NCBI GenBank assembly: GCA_002698985.1 | Contig: PAAY01000037.1 | Span: 1 to 64,000 of the forward strand | From: Saprospirales bacterium | GTDB lineage: Bacteria > Bacteroidota > Bacteroidia > Chitinophagales > Saprospiraceae | Length of the DNA stretch: 64,000 nt | Direction of reading: 5' to 3' | The notes under the pieces: generated by a model | The model's database searches: none | The model's input: only the letters and a program-made list of their open reading frames with translations | Told to the model about the DNA's origin: nothing | Program-made: the position numbers and the translations under genes | Shown here: positions 43,124 to 51,724 of the stretch, one piece after another | Position numbering within the stretch: position 1 is the stretch's first letter | Layout: every line of letters begins with the position of its first letter

Positions 43124-43266
43124 CACACTGCGCGGTCTGATGGATACGATGGTCATTTGCCCGCCAAAACACTTTTGGGGAGGCCACCACCGGTTCAGGG
43201 GAAATCGTATTTTAGCGGCCGTCAGTCAATCAGCCCTCCGGGGCCTTCACCGAAAAGCTATCAACA

Positions 43267-43692
43267 ATGAAGCACTTACTGCTTTCCCTCACTTTCCTCC
43301 TCTTTGCCGGAGGATTGTTTGCCCAGACCGAAACTAAAAAATCACCTGCTCAAAAAGACACCGAAGCACTGGTGGCCGAGTACCAGCTCAACGACGACCA
43401 GGCGGCAGAAATGCTGAAGGTGCAGGAGCGCAAGTACCGCAACCTGAAGGAATTCGAACCCCTGATGAACCAGGATGTGAAATTGTACCTTCGGAAACTG
43501 CGGGCCCTCGTCAACGCCACCGACGCATCCTTCCGCCGCATCCTCAACGACGAGCAAATCAAGACCTACAACCAGAAAAAACAGGAGTTGCGACAGCAAA
43601 AGGCGCAGCTTTACAAGGAAATGAAAGCCGCCGGAGCCAGCCAGTTCGAGATAGACAAAAAACTGGTGCAGCTCGATCTGGAAGCGATCTGA
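43267..43692 (+). CDS. Secreted helical protein of unknown function
   Basis: This 141-residue protein has a signal peptide (HLLLSLTFLLFAGGLFAQ) followed by an all-helical, highly charged mature part. It resembles small periplasmic Spy/LTXXQ-like or DUF4890-like proteins in length, helix pattern and the 'LNDDQAAEMLKVQERKYR' start, but lacks a clear LTxxQ repeat. A role as a periplasmic chaperone or stress protein is possible and unproven. It ends 15 bases before a strong bidirectional terminator. Confidence 0.65.
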   Translation: MKHLLLSLTFLLFAGGLFAQTETKKSPAQKDTEALVAEYQLNDDQAAEMLKVQERKYRNLKEFEPLMNQDVKLYLRKLRALVNATDASFRRILNDEQIKTYNQKKQELRQQKAQLYKEMKAAGASQFEIDKKLVQLDLEAI

Positions 43693-43707
43693 TGCCAAAT
43701 ACAGAAA

Positions 43708-43750
43708 ACGACAAAGCCCGCATGGATGAATTTCCGGCGGGCTTTGTCGT
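43708..43750. terminator. Bidirectional hairpin terminator
   Basis: A perfect 14-bp stem (ACGACAAAGCCCGC and its complement) with a 15-base loop separates the helical secreted protein gene from the convergent rlmD gene. It has no long T-run beyond the stem, but its position and stability fit a shared terminator. Confidence 0.75.
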
Positions 43751-43761
43751 TGGTGGTCTTA

Positions 43762-45174
43762 TCACTTTTGGAGTTCCAGCAGGGCCACCGTTTCCACGTG
43801 GTGGGTATGCGGAAACATATCCACCGGCTGGATTTTCAGCAGCCGGTATTTTTCACTCAGCAGGTTGATGTCGCGGGCCTGGGTGGCCGGATTGCAACTC
43901 ACATAAACGATGCGGGGCGCCTCCAACTGCAGGAACATCTTCACCACATCGCCGTGCATGCCTGCGCGGGGCGGGTCGGTGATCACCAGGTCGGGTTTGC
44001 CGTGCTTTTCTGCAAAAGCATCCGTGAGCACGTCTTTCACATCGCCGGCATAGAAAATGCAGTTTTCGATGCCGTTCATTTGGGCGTTTTGCGCTGCATC
44101 CACAATGGCTTCGGGCACCTCCTCGATGCCCACCACCTGCCGGGCAAAACGAGAGACGTACAGCCCGATGCTGCCCACACCGGTGTACAGATCGTAAACA
44201 TTTTCGGTGCCGGTGAGGCCGGCAAATTCCACCACCTTGTCGTAAAGCACCTTTGCCTGGTAGCTGTTGGTCTGGAAAAAGGACTTGGGGCCAATTTTGA
44301 ATTTCACCGGCCCGAGTTGCTCCACGATGTGATCCTTTCCGTGGTAAAGCACCATTTCGAGGTCGCCCACGTAGTCGTTTTGCTTTGGGTTGATGCAATA
44401 AAAAAGGCTGGTGATGGAGGGGAATTTTTCAACCACCGCATCGAGCAGTTTGCTGATCTTCTCCTGGTCATCTTCGAAAAAACTCACGATGAGCATGAGC
44501 TCACCCAGGGTGGTCAACCGGATCATGATGTGGCGCATCATGCCTTCGTTTTGCCGAAGGTCAAAAAAAGTAAGGCCCTGCTCGATGGCCAGTGCTTTAA
44601 CGGCCAGCCGCAAATCATTGGAGGGGTCCTCCTGCAGCCAGCAGTGTTTGATGTCCACGATTTTGTCGAAAGCCCCGGGGCGGTGAAAGCCCAGTACATC
44701 CTCCACATTGGAGATGCCGGCTTCCATTTCTTCTTTGGTGAGCCAGCGTTTGTGGCTGAAGGCGTATTCCAGTTTGTTGCGGTAATAGGTGCTTTTGTCG
44801 CAAGGAACGATGGGCAGGAATTCATCGGGATTTACCTTGCCAATGCGGTAGATGGCATCCCTGACGACCTTTTCCTTGTAAAAGGTCTGGGCTTCGTAAT
44901 TGACGTGCTGCCAGCGGCAGCCGCCACAGACACCGAAATGTTCGCAAAAAGGCTCCACCCGGTGGGAGGAAAGGCTGTGGTATTTTACGGCATAGCCCTG
45001 TGCATAATCCGGTTTCCTTCGGGTAAGCTGGACGTCCACCACATCACCAGGGGCCACCTTTTCAACGAAGAGCACCCGACCCTCGGCATCCCGGCCTACA
45101 CCCCGGCCCTTATCGGCCACGCCGGTGATCTCAATTTTCTCCACCACTTCCAGCTTTCTCCTTCGACGTCCCAT
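43762..45174 (-). CDS. rlmD: 23S rRNA (uracil-C5)-methyltransferase, RlmD/RumA type
   Basis: This 470-residue enzyme has an N-terminal TRAM domain (to about residue 62). A CGGCRWQHVNYEAQ stretch near residue 82, together with a nearby Cys in EPFCEHFGVC, forms the [4Fe-4S] site. The AdoMet motif DLYTGVGSIGLYV lies near residue 314. The catalytic region has VITDPPRAGMH near residue 390 and VYVSCNPATQARDI near residue 416, whose Cys attacks the uracil ring. It methylates a uridine of 23S rRNA to m5U (U1939 or U747 by family). The start at 45174 directly precedes the TRAM domain. Confidence 0.93.
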   Translation of the reverse strand: MGRRRRKLEVVEKIEITGVADKGRGVGRDAEGRVLFVEKVAPGDVVDVQLTRRKPDYAQGYAVKYHSLSSHRVEPFCEHFGVCGGCRWQHVNYEAQTFYKEKVVRDAIYRIGKVNPDEFLPIVPCDKSTYYRNKLEYAFSHKRWLTKEEMEAGISNVEDVLGFHRPGAFDKIVDIKHCWLQEDPSNDLRLAVKALAIEQGLTFFDLRQNEGMMRHIMIRLTTLGELMLIVSFFEDDQEKISKLLDAVVEKFPSITSLFYCINPKQNDYVGDLEMVLYHGKDHIVEQLGPVKFKIGPKSFFQTNSYQAKVLYDKVVEFAGLTGTENVYDLYTGVGSIGLYVSRFARQVVGIEEVPEAIVDAAQNAQMNGIENCIFYAGDVKDVLTDAFAEKHGKPDLVITDPPRAGMHGDVVKMFLQLEAPRIVYVSCNPATQARDINLLSEKYRLLKIQPVDMFPHTHHVETVALLELQK

Positions 45175-45361
45175 GTTTCTGTGAAAGGTTTGATTTCAAT
45201 TGGTTGACAGCGGCAAAGATGTCCATTATTTGCGAAGCGAAGGGTGACCTGAGGAGTTATGTGTACTCTAAACAGGCACAGTGTACATTTGCCGTGTGTC
45301 CTCGTACATTCTCAACAGTGGCAAACTTCCAAACTTTTGTACTTTTAGCCGCATTCGAAAC

Positions 45362-45527
45362 TTAGAGCCTGTTTCAAGTTTCATCACTTGGCTACAAGCG
45401 GCCAATTTTATCCTGCACTTCGTTAAATTTTTCACCGGATTACCCGTATCCGCCTGCAAAATTTGCCTCGTTCAGAATAAAATTTGCTCACTTTCGCTCA
45501 AGCATGAAAATTAAAACAGGCTCTTAA
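45362..45527. mobile_element. MITE with 11-bp inverted repeats and TTA target duplication
   Basis: Bases 45364-45374 (AGAGCCTGTTT) and 45515-45525 (AAACAGGCTCT) are perfect inverted repeats. Taking GAGCCTGTTT as the terminus (45365-45374 and 45515-45524), the element is about 160 bp and is bracketed by TTA on both sides (45362-45364 and 45525-45527). Termini starting GAGCC with a three-base TNA duplication are typical of the IS1031 group of IS5-family elements. There is no room for a transposase, so this is a non-autonomous derivative. It ends 12 bases before the start codon of the acyl-CoA ligase gene. Confidence 0.75.
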
Positions 45528-45539
45528 CCAACAACCACT

Positions 45540-47210
45540 ATGGCAGAAGAAAGACCTTGGCTCAAGAATTATCCGAAGGGGATACCCGCCAACATTGACC
45601 CCGATGCTTATCCCAGCGTATGTGCCATGCTGGATGATACCTTCCAGAAGTTCAAAAAATTGAAGGCATTTACCTGCATGGGCAAAGAAATGACCTATGC
45701 TGAGGTGGACAAGCACTCCAGGAATTTTGCCGCCTACCTGCACTCGAGGGGACTGGAGCCCGGCGACAAGATCGCCCTCATGATGCCCAACCTTTTGCAA
45801 TATCCCATTGCACTGTTCGGCTGCCTGCGGGCAGGGCTGATCGTTGTGAACACCAACCCGCTTTATACCCCCCGTGAGATGCGGCATCAATTCACCGACG
45901 CAGGGGTCAAAGCCATTGTCATTTGTGAAAACTTTGCGAAGAACCTGCAGGAAATACTGCCCGACACCCAGATCAAAACCATCCTGGTGACGAGCATCGG
46001 AGAGATGTTGGGTTTTCCGAAGAAATTGCTGGTCAATTTTGCTGTGAGAACCCTCAAACGCATGGTTCCGAAATACGACCTGCCCAATGTGGTGACCTTC
46101 ACAGAGGCTTTGAAACAGGGCAAGAAATTTTCCGTGAAGGAATTCAAACAAGCCCCTGACGATACCATCATCATTCAGTACACCGGCGGCACCACGGGCG
46201 TGTCCAAAGGCGCCATGCTCACCAACCGCAACCTGGTGGCCAACATGAGCCAGATCAAAGCGTGGGGCAGTGTGGCTTTTTGCGAAGGAGAAGAAATCGC
46301 ACTCTCGCCCCTGCCTTTGTACCACATTTTTGCCCTCACGGTGAATTGCCTGGCGCTGTTCAACCTGGGCTCCCTCAATGTGCTGGTCGTCAATGCCCGG
46401 GACATCCCCTCCGTACTGAAAGAATTCAAACGCAACAAGATCACGATGATGACGGGGGTGAACACCCTCTTCAACGCCATGCTCAACCACAAGGATTTTG
46501 CTGGTTGTGATTTCAGCCAGTTCAAATTTGCCCTCGGTGGTGGCATGGCCGTTCAGCGCGTCGTCGCTGAAAAATGGCAGAGCGTCACCGGCTCGCCCCT
46601 GGTGGAAGGATATGGCATGACGGAGTCCTCACCGGTGGCCAGCGTCAACCCTTTGGATGGCAGCGGAAAGCTGGGCTCCATCGGTTTGCCCGTACCCTCT
46701 ACGGACATGCGGGTGGTGGATGAAAAAGGCAACCCACTTCCAGTTGATGGCATTGGTGAAATTCAGATCAGCGGCCCACAGGTGATGAAAGGCTATTACA
46801 ACCGCCCGGATGAAACCGCCAAAACCATCAAAGACGGTTGGCTCAGCACGGGCGACATCGGCAAAATGGACGCCGATGGTTACTTCTACATCGTGGACCG
46901 CAAAAAAGACATGATCCTGGTATCCGGTTTCAACGTTTTTCCCAACGAAATAGAGGACGTGGTGGCGGCCCACCCCAAAGTGCTGGAATGCGCAGCCGTG
47001 GGCAAACCAGACCCCAAGTCCGGCGAGGTGGTGAAACTCTTCGTTGTGAAGAAAGACAAATCGTTGACGGAAAAAGAGCTGATTGAATACTGCCGTGAAA
47101 ACCTGACCGGCTACAAAGTGCCCAAGGAAGTGGAGTTCAGGGATGAACTGCCAAAATCCAACGTGGGAAAAATCTTGCGCCGCGAACTCCGCGACGACAT
47201 TGTGGGTTAA
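45540..47210 (+). CDS. fadD: Long-chain acyl-CoA ligase, FadD type
   Basis: This 556-residue adenylate-forming enzyme has the P-loop IIQYTGGTTGVSKGAML near residue 213, GYGMTESSP near residue 357 (adenine binding), WLSTGDIGKMD near residue 437 (ribose-binding Asp), DRKKDMILVSGFNVFPNEIE near residue 455 (hinge) and the C-terminal Lys in SNVGKILRREL. It activates fatty acids to acyl-AMP and then acyl-CoA. The N-terminus (RPWLKNYPKGIPANI) matches FadD. A MITE occupies the region immediately upstream of the start, so its promoter may be supplied or altered by the element. Confidence 0.94.
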   Translation: MAEERPWLKNYPKGIPANIDPDAYPSVCAMLDDTFQKFKKLKAFTCMGKEMTYAEVDKHSRNFAAYLHSRGLEPGDKIALMMPNLLQYPIALFGCLRAGLIVVNTNPLYTPREMRHQFTDAGVKAIVICENFAKNLQEILPDTQIKTILVTSIGEMLGFPKKLLVNFAVRTLKRMVPKYDLPNVVTFTEALKQGKKFSVKEFKQAPDDTIIIQYTGGTTGVSKGAMLTNRNLVANMSQIKAWGSVAFCEGEEIALSPLPLYHIFALTVNCLALFNLGSLNVLVVNARDIPSVLKEFKRNKITMMTGVNTLFNAMLNHKDFAGCDFSQFKFALGGGMAVQRVVAEKWQSVTGSPLVEGYGMTESSPVASVNPLDGSGKLGSIGLPVPSTDMRVVDEKGNPLPVDGIGEIQISGPQVMKGYYNRPDETAKTIKDGWLSTGDIGKMDADGYFYIVDRKKDMILVSGFNVFPNEIEDVVAAHPKVLECAAVGKPDPKSGEVVKLFVVKKDKSLTEKELIEYCRENLTGYKVPKEVEFRDELPKSNVGKILRRELRDDIVG

Positions 47211-47255
47211 TAGGCTGCCCGGACCAAAAACGGTACCGGTAAACAATGTACCCTG

Positions 47256-47810
47256 ATGAAAAGACCACTCCTTGTACTTGCTGCATTTTTCTTCTCCTTC
47301 GGGCTGTTCGCCCAACAGGAGGAAACCATCTTCGGAAACGGCGGGCTGAAGCTCACCGGCGCATGGGGCTCCTTCCACCCCGGATTCACCAGCTTCGACG
47401 GAGAAGATGTGACCATGGGAGGCGGATACGTTGCGCTGGAGTTCAACAAAGCCCTCCTGCTGGGACTCGGTGGAAGCCACTCCACCGAACGCTTCTCCAA
47501 CGGACTCAGATACGACCTTTCCGGCGCCTACCTCGGCTATGTGATGAACGGCTACCGCGCCATTCACCCCAAGTTCAGCCTGATGATAGGCGGTGGGGAA
47601 GTGAAACCCCGGAACGGGGAGGAAGACAAGGTTTTCACCGTGATGCCGGGAGCCGGTGTCGAGGTCAACCTGTTTCGCTGGTTCAAGCTCGGCCTCCACG
47701 GCAGTTACCGCTTCGTTTCCAACGTCAGCTACCCCGGCCTGGACGAAAACGACCTGTCGGGCTTCCTCTTTGACTTGCAATTCCGTTTCGGCTGGTCCTG
47801 GGGCGATTGA
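47256..47810 (+). CDS. Predicted small outer-membrane beta-barrel protein
   Basis: This 184-residue protein has a signal peptide (RPLLVLAAFFFSFGLFAQ) and a mature part of alternating hydrophobic strands rich in Gly and aromatic residues, ending in FDLQFRFGWSW with a C-terminal aromatic pattern as in outer-membrane barrels. About eight strands could be drawn. No specific family is recognised. It starts 46 bases after the acyl-CoA ligase stop. An interaction with long-chain fatty acid uptake is a guess from neighbourhood only. Confidence 0.65.
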   Translation: MKRPLLVLAAFFFSFGLFAQQEETIFGNGGLKLTGAWGSFHPGFTSFDGEDVTMGGGYVALEFNKALLLGLGGSHSTERFSNGLRYDLSGAYLGYVMNGYRAIHPKFSLMIGGGEVKPRNGEEDKVFTVMPGAGVEVNLFRWFKLGLHGSYRFVSNVSYPGLDENDLSGFLFDLQFRFGWSWGD

Positions 47811-47897
47811 AGCCGCCGCCATTAACAAACCTTAACCGCCGGCCGGACAACAGCACCCCGGCCGCTGCGTTTCCTGCTCAAACAACCAAAGACTCCA

Positions 47898-48575
47898 ATG
47901 ATGCTCAGAATTTTCCTGTTTGCTTTCGTTTCTCTCTTCGCCCTTCGGGCAACGGCACAAGAGTTTACCACCGAAGCCGATTCCGACCCAAAAGCCAAAG
48001 CCGTTCTGGATAAACTCCGCAATAAGTACGAGGCCTTCAAAACCCTGGAAGCCGATTTCAGCCTCGAAATAGAAATTCCGGAACAACCCGTGGAAGTTCA
48101 AAAAGGCCACCTCATCCAGCAAGGCAACAAATACCGCCTCAAACTGAAAGACCGCACCATGGTCAGCGACGGTGAGAGCGTCTGGCTCTACCTCCCCAAA
48201 CACCAGGAAGTGCAAATCAACAATGCAGAGGAAGAACCCGAAGAAGGCGTTTTCAACTCGCCCAAAGACCTCCTGGCCGCTTACCAGTGGAAAAACCACG
48301 TTTACGTCCTCACCGCAGAATTCACCGAAAACGGCCGCCTCATCCAGCAAATAGAATTCAAACCCATCTCCCGCTATGCCGACTACTCAAAGGTCCGCCT
48401 AACCATCGACAAAAAGACCAACGACATCGTCCGTATCAAAACCTTCAACAAAGACGGCTCCCGCTTCACGCTGAAAGTGGACAAGATCACCGGCAATAAA
48501 TCCTACCCCGCCAGCACCTTTACCTTCAGCAAAGCCGAATGCCCCGATTGCCACTGGGAAGATTTGAGAATTTGA
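47898..48575 (+). CDS. lolA: Outer-membrane lipoprotein carrier LolA
   Basis: This 225-residue periplasmic protein has a signal peptide (RIFLFAFVSLFALRATAQ) and the LolA fold: LDKLRNKYEAFKTLEADFSLE, QKGHLIQQGNKYRLKLKD, VSDGESVWLYLPKHQEVQI and RLTIDKKTNDIVRIKTF. It ferries lipoproteins from the inner membrane release complex to the outer membrane. It fits with the LolC/E-like permease at 27969. Family assignment is by pattern; Bacteroidota LolA proteins are divergent. It is convergent with the recombinase gene. Confidence 0.85.
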   Translation: MMLRIFLFAFVSLFALRATAQEFTTEADSDPKAKAVLDKLRNKYEAFKTLEADFSLEIEIPEQPVEVQKGHLIQQGNKYRLKLKDRTMVSDGESVWLYLPKHQEVQINNAEEEPEEGVFNSPKDLLAAYQWKNHVYVLTAEFTENGRLIQQIEFKPISRYADYSKVRLTIDKKTNDIVRIKTFNKDGSRFTLKVDKITGNKSYPASTFTFSKAECPDCHWEDLRI

Positions 48576-48730
48576 GGTAGGTGAATCGAAAAATTTACCG
48601 GTGAGAGAGTTTGGGCAGACATTTACTGGTTGGCCCTAATCTTCTATCAAACCCATCCAACGACATTAAAGACTGCTTCAAAGCAAAATTCATTTTGCTG
48701 GAGTTGGGGTATGTTAGTAAAAATTGCCGC

Positions 48731-49570
48731 TCACAAACTATCCAAAGGACTTTGCAAATTTCGTCGGGCCGAATCCGTGACATGGGTGTAAATCTGGGTG
48801 GTTTTGATTGATTGGTGGCCCAGCATTTCCTGCACATACCTGATATCCATGCCTTTTTCTATCAAATGTGTCGCAAAACTGTGGCGCAGCATGTGGGGCG
48901 TCACTCTTTTCTTAATGCCCGCTCTCGAGGCAGCAGCTTTTACAAGGTTTTGGATGCTTTTTGCAGAATAGCGGGGAGCATTCTGCCCCTCAAAAAGGTG
49001 GTCTTTTGGTTTGTACCTCATAAAATACTTGCGCAGGTCCTCCAACAATTTTTCTGATAAAACGACCACACGGTCCTTATTGCCTTTGGAGTTTCTGACG
49101 TGGATGAGCATGTTCTTCGACTCAATGTCTGTCAATTTCAAATCCAACACCTCCGAAACTCTCAAACCGGCCCCGTAGAGCAGTTGAATGATGCACAAGT
49201 GTTTGAGGTTGTGCACATTCTCCAGCATCCTTTTTACTTCTTCACGGATAAGGTATTTCGGTAGATTCTGTCGTTTCCGCTTTGGATACAATGAAGCCAG
49301 ATTCAGCTTCTTTTGAAAGGTCAACTCATAAAACTTGCCGATGGCACCCAACAATTGCCGCTGGTAGGAGTAGCTAATCTTTTCCTCTTTGATCAGGTGG
49401 ATCAGGTAATTCTCAATGTTTTTCTCGTTAACCTGGGACAAATCATAGCGCTCAAAAGCCTTGAGAAACTTGGCCAGGCAATTCCCATAAGACTTAATGG
49501 TACTGTAAGCATAACGCTGGAGTTCCAATTGCTCTTTGAAGCGTGTTACCGTTTGCTCGAGATCAAACAT
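48731..49570 (-). CDS. Tyrosine recombinase next to the copper island
   Basis: This 279-residue recombinase has a SAM-like N-terminal domain (TRFKEQLELQRYAYSTIKSY) and a full catalytic set: Arg137 in GAGLRVSE, Lys165 in KGNKDR, His226 and Arg229 in TPHMLRHSFATHL, His252 in LGHQS and the nucleophile Tyr261 in IYTHV. The C-terminus SPLDSL is shared with integron integrases and with a multi-copy Bacteroidota recombinase group. The integron-specific insertion before the HxxR motif is not evident. The start is ATG 49570; a frame to 49648 would add 26 unrelated residues. It is oriented away from the island, as intI is from its cassettes. Confidence 0.88.
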   Translation of the reverse strand: MFDLEQTVTRFKEQLELQRYAYSTIKSYGNCLAKFLKAFERYDLSQVNEKNIENYLIHLIKEEKISYSYQRQLLGAIGKFYELTFQKKLNLASLYPKRKRQNLPKYLIREEVKRMLENVHNLKHLCIIQLLYGAGLRVSEVLDLKLTDIESKNMLIHVRNSKGNKDRVVVLSEKLLEDLRKYFMRYKPKDHLFEGQNAPRYSAKSIQNLVKAAASRAGIKKRVTPHMLRHSFATHLIEKGMDIRYVQEMLGHQSIKTTQIYTHVTDSARRNLQSPLDSL

Positions 49571-49714
49571 TCGCAATAACAACTTTTTGATTTGACCCAA
49601 ACCTAAGGATAAACATTTAAAAATCAAAGACTTAAACCTAAAAAACATCTACACCATTGAAAAGTGATATGCGAAGGGGGTAAGGGTGAAATAAACGACA
49701 TTCGTATATTGTGG

Positions 49715-49721
49715 CGTTACC
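49715..49721 (+). repeat. CGTTACC, left boundary repeat of the island
   Basis: This heptamer recurs at 60262-60268. It is placed in the region upstream of the recombinase gene, where an integron-type attI would be, with G/TT as the expected crossover dinucleotide step. Seven bases alone can occur by chance; the support comes from position and from the composition change at both sites. Confidence 0.4.
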
Positions 49722-50021
49722 GGCAAGTGTAACAGACGACAGTGCTAAAATTAAACGGACGACCAAAATTTGAACATTAACACAAGAGCAAACCATTTTG
49801 AAAAGCGACCAAAACATAGACCTTATTATTAACGGACAACGAGCAACCCGACACGCTAACCGACCCAATGTTTTTTTATTTTTTTGCCAACGCTCATTTT
49901 TTAAAAACAATTTTTAACCAACCGCACAAATGGCACATTGGGTTTTGCCCGACACACAAGCCAACGCTTCGCAAAACCAAAAGAGCCATTTTTTTCCAAC
50001 ACACCCGAACGAAAAAATTTA

Positions 50022-50029
50022 TACCTTTG
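50022..50029 (+). promoter_or_regulatory. Candidate -7 promoter element TACCTTTG of the island
   Basis: An exact TAnnTTTG match lies 14 bases before ATG 50044. The leader would be under ten nucleotides. It is the best promoter candidate for the island's metal-resistance run and fixes the first gene's start. Confidence 0.55.
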
Positions 50030-50043
50030 CAGACAGAAAATAT

Positions 50044-50412
50044 ATGACAAGACAAATTTCCATAATGCTGATAGTGGTGCTTGGTTTCTTTTTGACACCA
50101 ACGCTAACCTATGCTTGTGGAAAATCTCATACTAAAACTGAAAAATCTTGTTGCGACAAAAAAACTTCACAGACTGAGAAAAAAGACTGTTGCAAAAATC
50201 ATACTGACAACAACCAAAACAATGACGGTTGCGGTGGAAAATGCAAAAACGCTTCTTGTCATTGCCCAACTGCTCCCCTTGCTTTTGCATTAACTCTTGA
50301 TGCAGGAATGAAAAATCATATCATCGTACTCGAAAAGTTAACTATTGGCTATACGCAAAGTTATATTTCTTCGGGATTTCATTCCATATGGCAACCGCCT
50401 AAAATAAGCTAA
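50044..50412 (+). CDS. Cys-rich secreted protein, probable metal binder
   Basis: This 122-residue protein has a signal peptide (ISIMLIVVLGFFLTPTLTYA) and then a Lys/Thr/Cys-rich region with nine Cys: CGKSH, SCCDKK, DCCKNH, DGCGGKCKNASCHC. The arrangement of CC pairs and CxxxCxxxxCxC suggests copper or zinc binding in the periplasm. The C-terminal 45 residues are ordinary and end with GFHSIWQPPKIS, a tail I recall from short proteins that begin metal operons in Bacteroidota. The start is fixed by the nearby -7 element. It is the first gene of the island; the next follows after 93 bases. The function is inferred from composition and context. Confidence 0.75.
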   Translation: MTRQISIMLIVVLGFFLTPTLTYACGKSHTKTEKSCCDKKTSQTEKKDCCKNHTDNNQNNDGCGGKCKNASCHCPTAPLAFALTLDAGMKNHIIVLEKLTIGYTQSYISSGFHSIWQPPKIS

Positions 50413-50505
50413 AACGGTGGCTTGTTAGCCACAGGTATGTCTTGTCGAAAGCTATTTAGTTTTCGCACAACCTTTGTTTATCTTACTAAATTAAAAATTT
50501 TCAAA

Positions 50506-51387
50506 ATGAAATCATTATCAAAAATAGTGATGGTAATCGCTGTATTACTATCATCAGTAAACAGTTTCGCACAAATCAAGAATGCGAAAACAGAAACCGT
50601 AAAAATTTACGGTAATTGTGGTATGTGTGAAACTACCATAGAAAATGCAGGAAATGTAAAGAAAGTAGCCCAAGTGGATTGGAACAAAGACACAAAAATG
50701 GCTACACTCACCTATGACGGCGACAAAACAAATCAGGATGAAATCCTGAAACGTATCGCTTTGGCTGGTTATGACAGTGAGAAGTTCCGTGCGCCGGATG
50801 ACGTATATGCGAAACTTGCCGAATGTTGCCAGTACGATAGACCTATAAAGACGGTTGCTAAAAACAAAGATGCGGGAATGAATATGAGTGCTGGACATGG
50901 CGACCACAACCATAGCGAAATGACAGCATCCGCTAACAAAGGAACGGCTCAAAACCAATCACAGCTAAAGGCTGTATTTGACAACTACTTTTCAGTGAAA
51001 GATGCTTTGATAAAAACCGATGCGGCGACCGCATCTGCCAAAGCCGCTGAATTGGCTGCATCCCTTAAAGCAGTCGATATGAATAAGCTATCGGCAGAGG
51101 AACATACGGCTTGGATGAAAGTGATGCAGGACTTGACGGCCAATGCGGAAAGCATTTCAAAATCAAAAGATGTTGCAAAACAAAGAAGTGCTTTTGCGGC
51201 ACTTTCGGAAGGCATCTACACACTTGCTAAAGTTTCCAAGCAGGATACTCCTGTTTATTACCAGCATTGTCCTATGTACAATGGAGGTAAGGGTGCAAAT
51301 TGGCTAAGCAAAGAGAATGAGGTGAAAAATCCGTATTACGGCTCACAGATGCTTACCTGCGGCAGTACAGTTGAAACTATTAAATAA
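50506..51387 (+). CDS. Secreted HMA-DUF3347 protein
   Basis: This 293-residue protein has a signal peptide (IVMVIAVLLSSVNSFAQ), a heavy-metal-associated domain with GNCGMCETTIENA (the CxxC copper site) at about residues 37-105, a His-rich linker (MNMSAGHGDHNHSEM), and a DUF3347 domain from about residue 150 to the end with YYQHCPMYNGGKGANWLS and NPYYGSQMLTCG. DUF3347 proteins are periplasmic and bind copper through Cys, His and Met. A copper-buffering or delivery role is inferred. The start at 50506 begins the signal peptide; the longer frame is not credible. Confidence 0.88.
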   Translation: MKSLSKIVMVIAVLLSSVNSFAQIKNAKTETVKIYGNCGMCETTIENAGNVKKVAQVDWNKDTKMATLTYDGDKTNQDEILKRIALAGYDSEKFRAPDDVYAKLAECCQYDRPIKTVAKNKDAGMNMSAGHGDHNHSEMTASANKGTAQNQSQLKAVFDNYFSVKDALIKTDAATASAKAAELAASLKAVDMNKLSAEEHTAWMKVMQDLTANAESISKSKDVAKQRSAFAALSEGIYTLAKVSKQDTPVYYQHCPMYNGGKGANWLSKENEVKNPYYGSQMLTCGSTVETIK

Positions 51388-51400
51388 CAGTTTTAAAGAT

Positions 51401-51706
51401 ATGGTACAGTATAATGACATGGTTGAGGCTCTCAAAGACCTTGAACAACGTGGTTACAGTATTGATTTTAGTCTGTTACCGGACTGCCTGTATTGTGCAT
51501 CAAGTAACCTGAAACTAAAACCAGAGGACTTTACTGTTATGGAAACACATAGGTTTGAAAGCCTTGATAGCAGTCCAGATAACAATTCCGTGATTTATGC
51601 CATATCGTCCAATGATGGTAAGAATAGAGGCGTACTTGTGGATGCCTATGGTACCTATGCAGAGGAAATGACCCATGAGATGGCAAAAAAATTAAGTGCA
51701 ACTTAA
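51401..51706 (+). CDS. Small conserved protein, often labelled 'phosphoribosylpyrophosphate synthetase'
   Basis: This 101-residue cytosolic protein begins MVQYNDMVEALKDLEQRGYS and carries PDCLYCASSNLKLKPEDF, HRFESLDSSPDNNSVIYAIS and GVLVDAYGTYAEEM. Relatives are common in Bacteroidota metal-resistance and plasmid regions and are frequently given a PRPP synthetase name in databases, though the protein is far too short and lacks a PRPP-binding loop. The conserved Cys pair (CLYC) may bind metal. True function is unknown. It lies 13 bases after the HMA-DUF3347 gene and 18 before the ATPase. Confidence 0.8.
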   Translation: MVQYNDMVEALKDLEQRGYSIDFSLLPDCLYCASSNLKLKPEDFTVMETHRFESLDSSPDNNSVIYAISSNDGKNRGVLVDAYGTYAEEMTHEMAKKLSAT

Positions 51707-51724
51707 CTTTTAAAACCCCTTGTT

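Larger units (their letters stand above)
49571..50043. other. AT-rich lead-in of the island: candidate recombination site and hairpin
   Basis: This 473-base stretch has no credible gene. At 49715-49721 lies CGTTACC, repeated at 60262-60268 at the far end of the island, and GTTAC (49716-49720) is mirrored by GTAAC nearby. A hairpin with GGTTTTGC (49941-49948) and GCAAAACC (49971-49978) follows; its loop contains CACACAAGCCAACGCTT. A -7 element sits at 50022. Confidence 0.5.

Noticed and set aside
43726-45207. 493-codon open frame antisense to rlmD
   Set aside because: rlmD has intact catalytic and iron-sulfur motifs; the antisense frame is a compositional shadow.
46629-47828. 399-codon open frame antisense to the acyl-CoA ligase and barrel protein
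   Set aside because: It spans two genuine genes on the other strand and has no recognisable domain.
48731-49570. Classical integron integrase (IntI)
   Set aside because: The C-terminal SPLD and orientation fit, but the IntI-specific insertion between the catalytic Lys and HxxR motif is missing, so I call it only an integron-like tyrosine recombinase.
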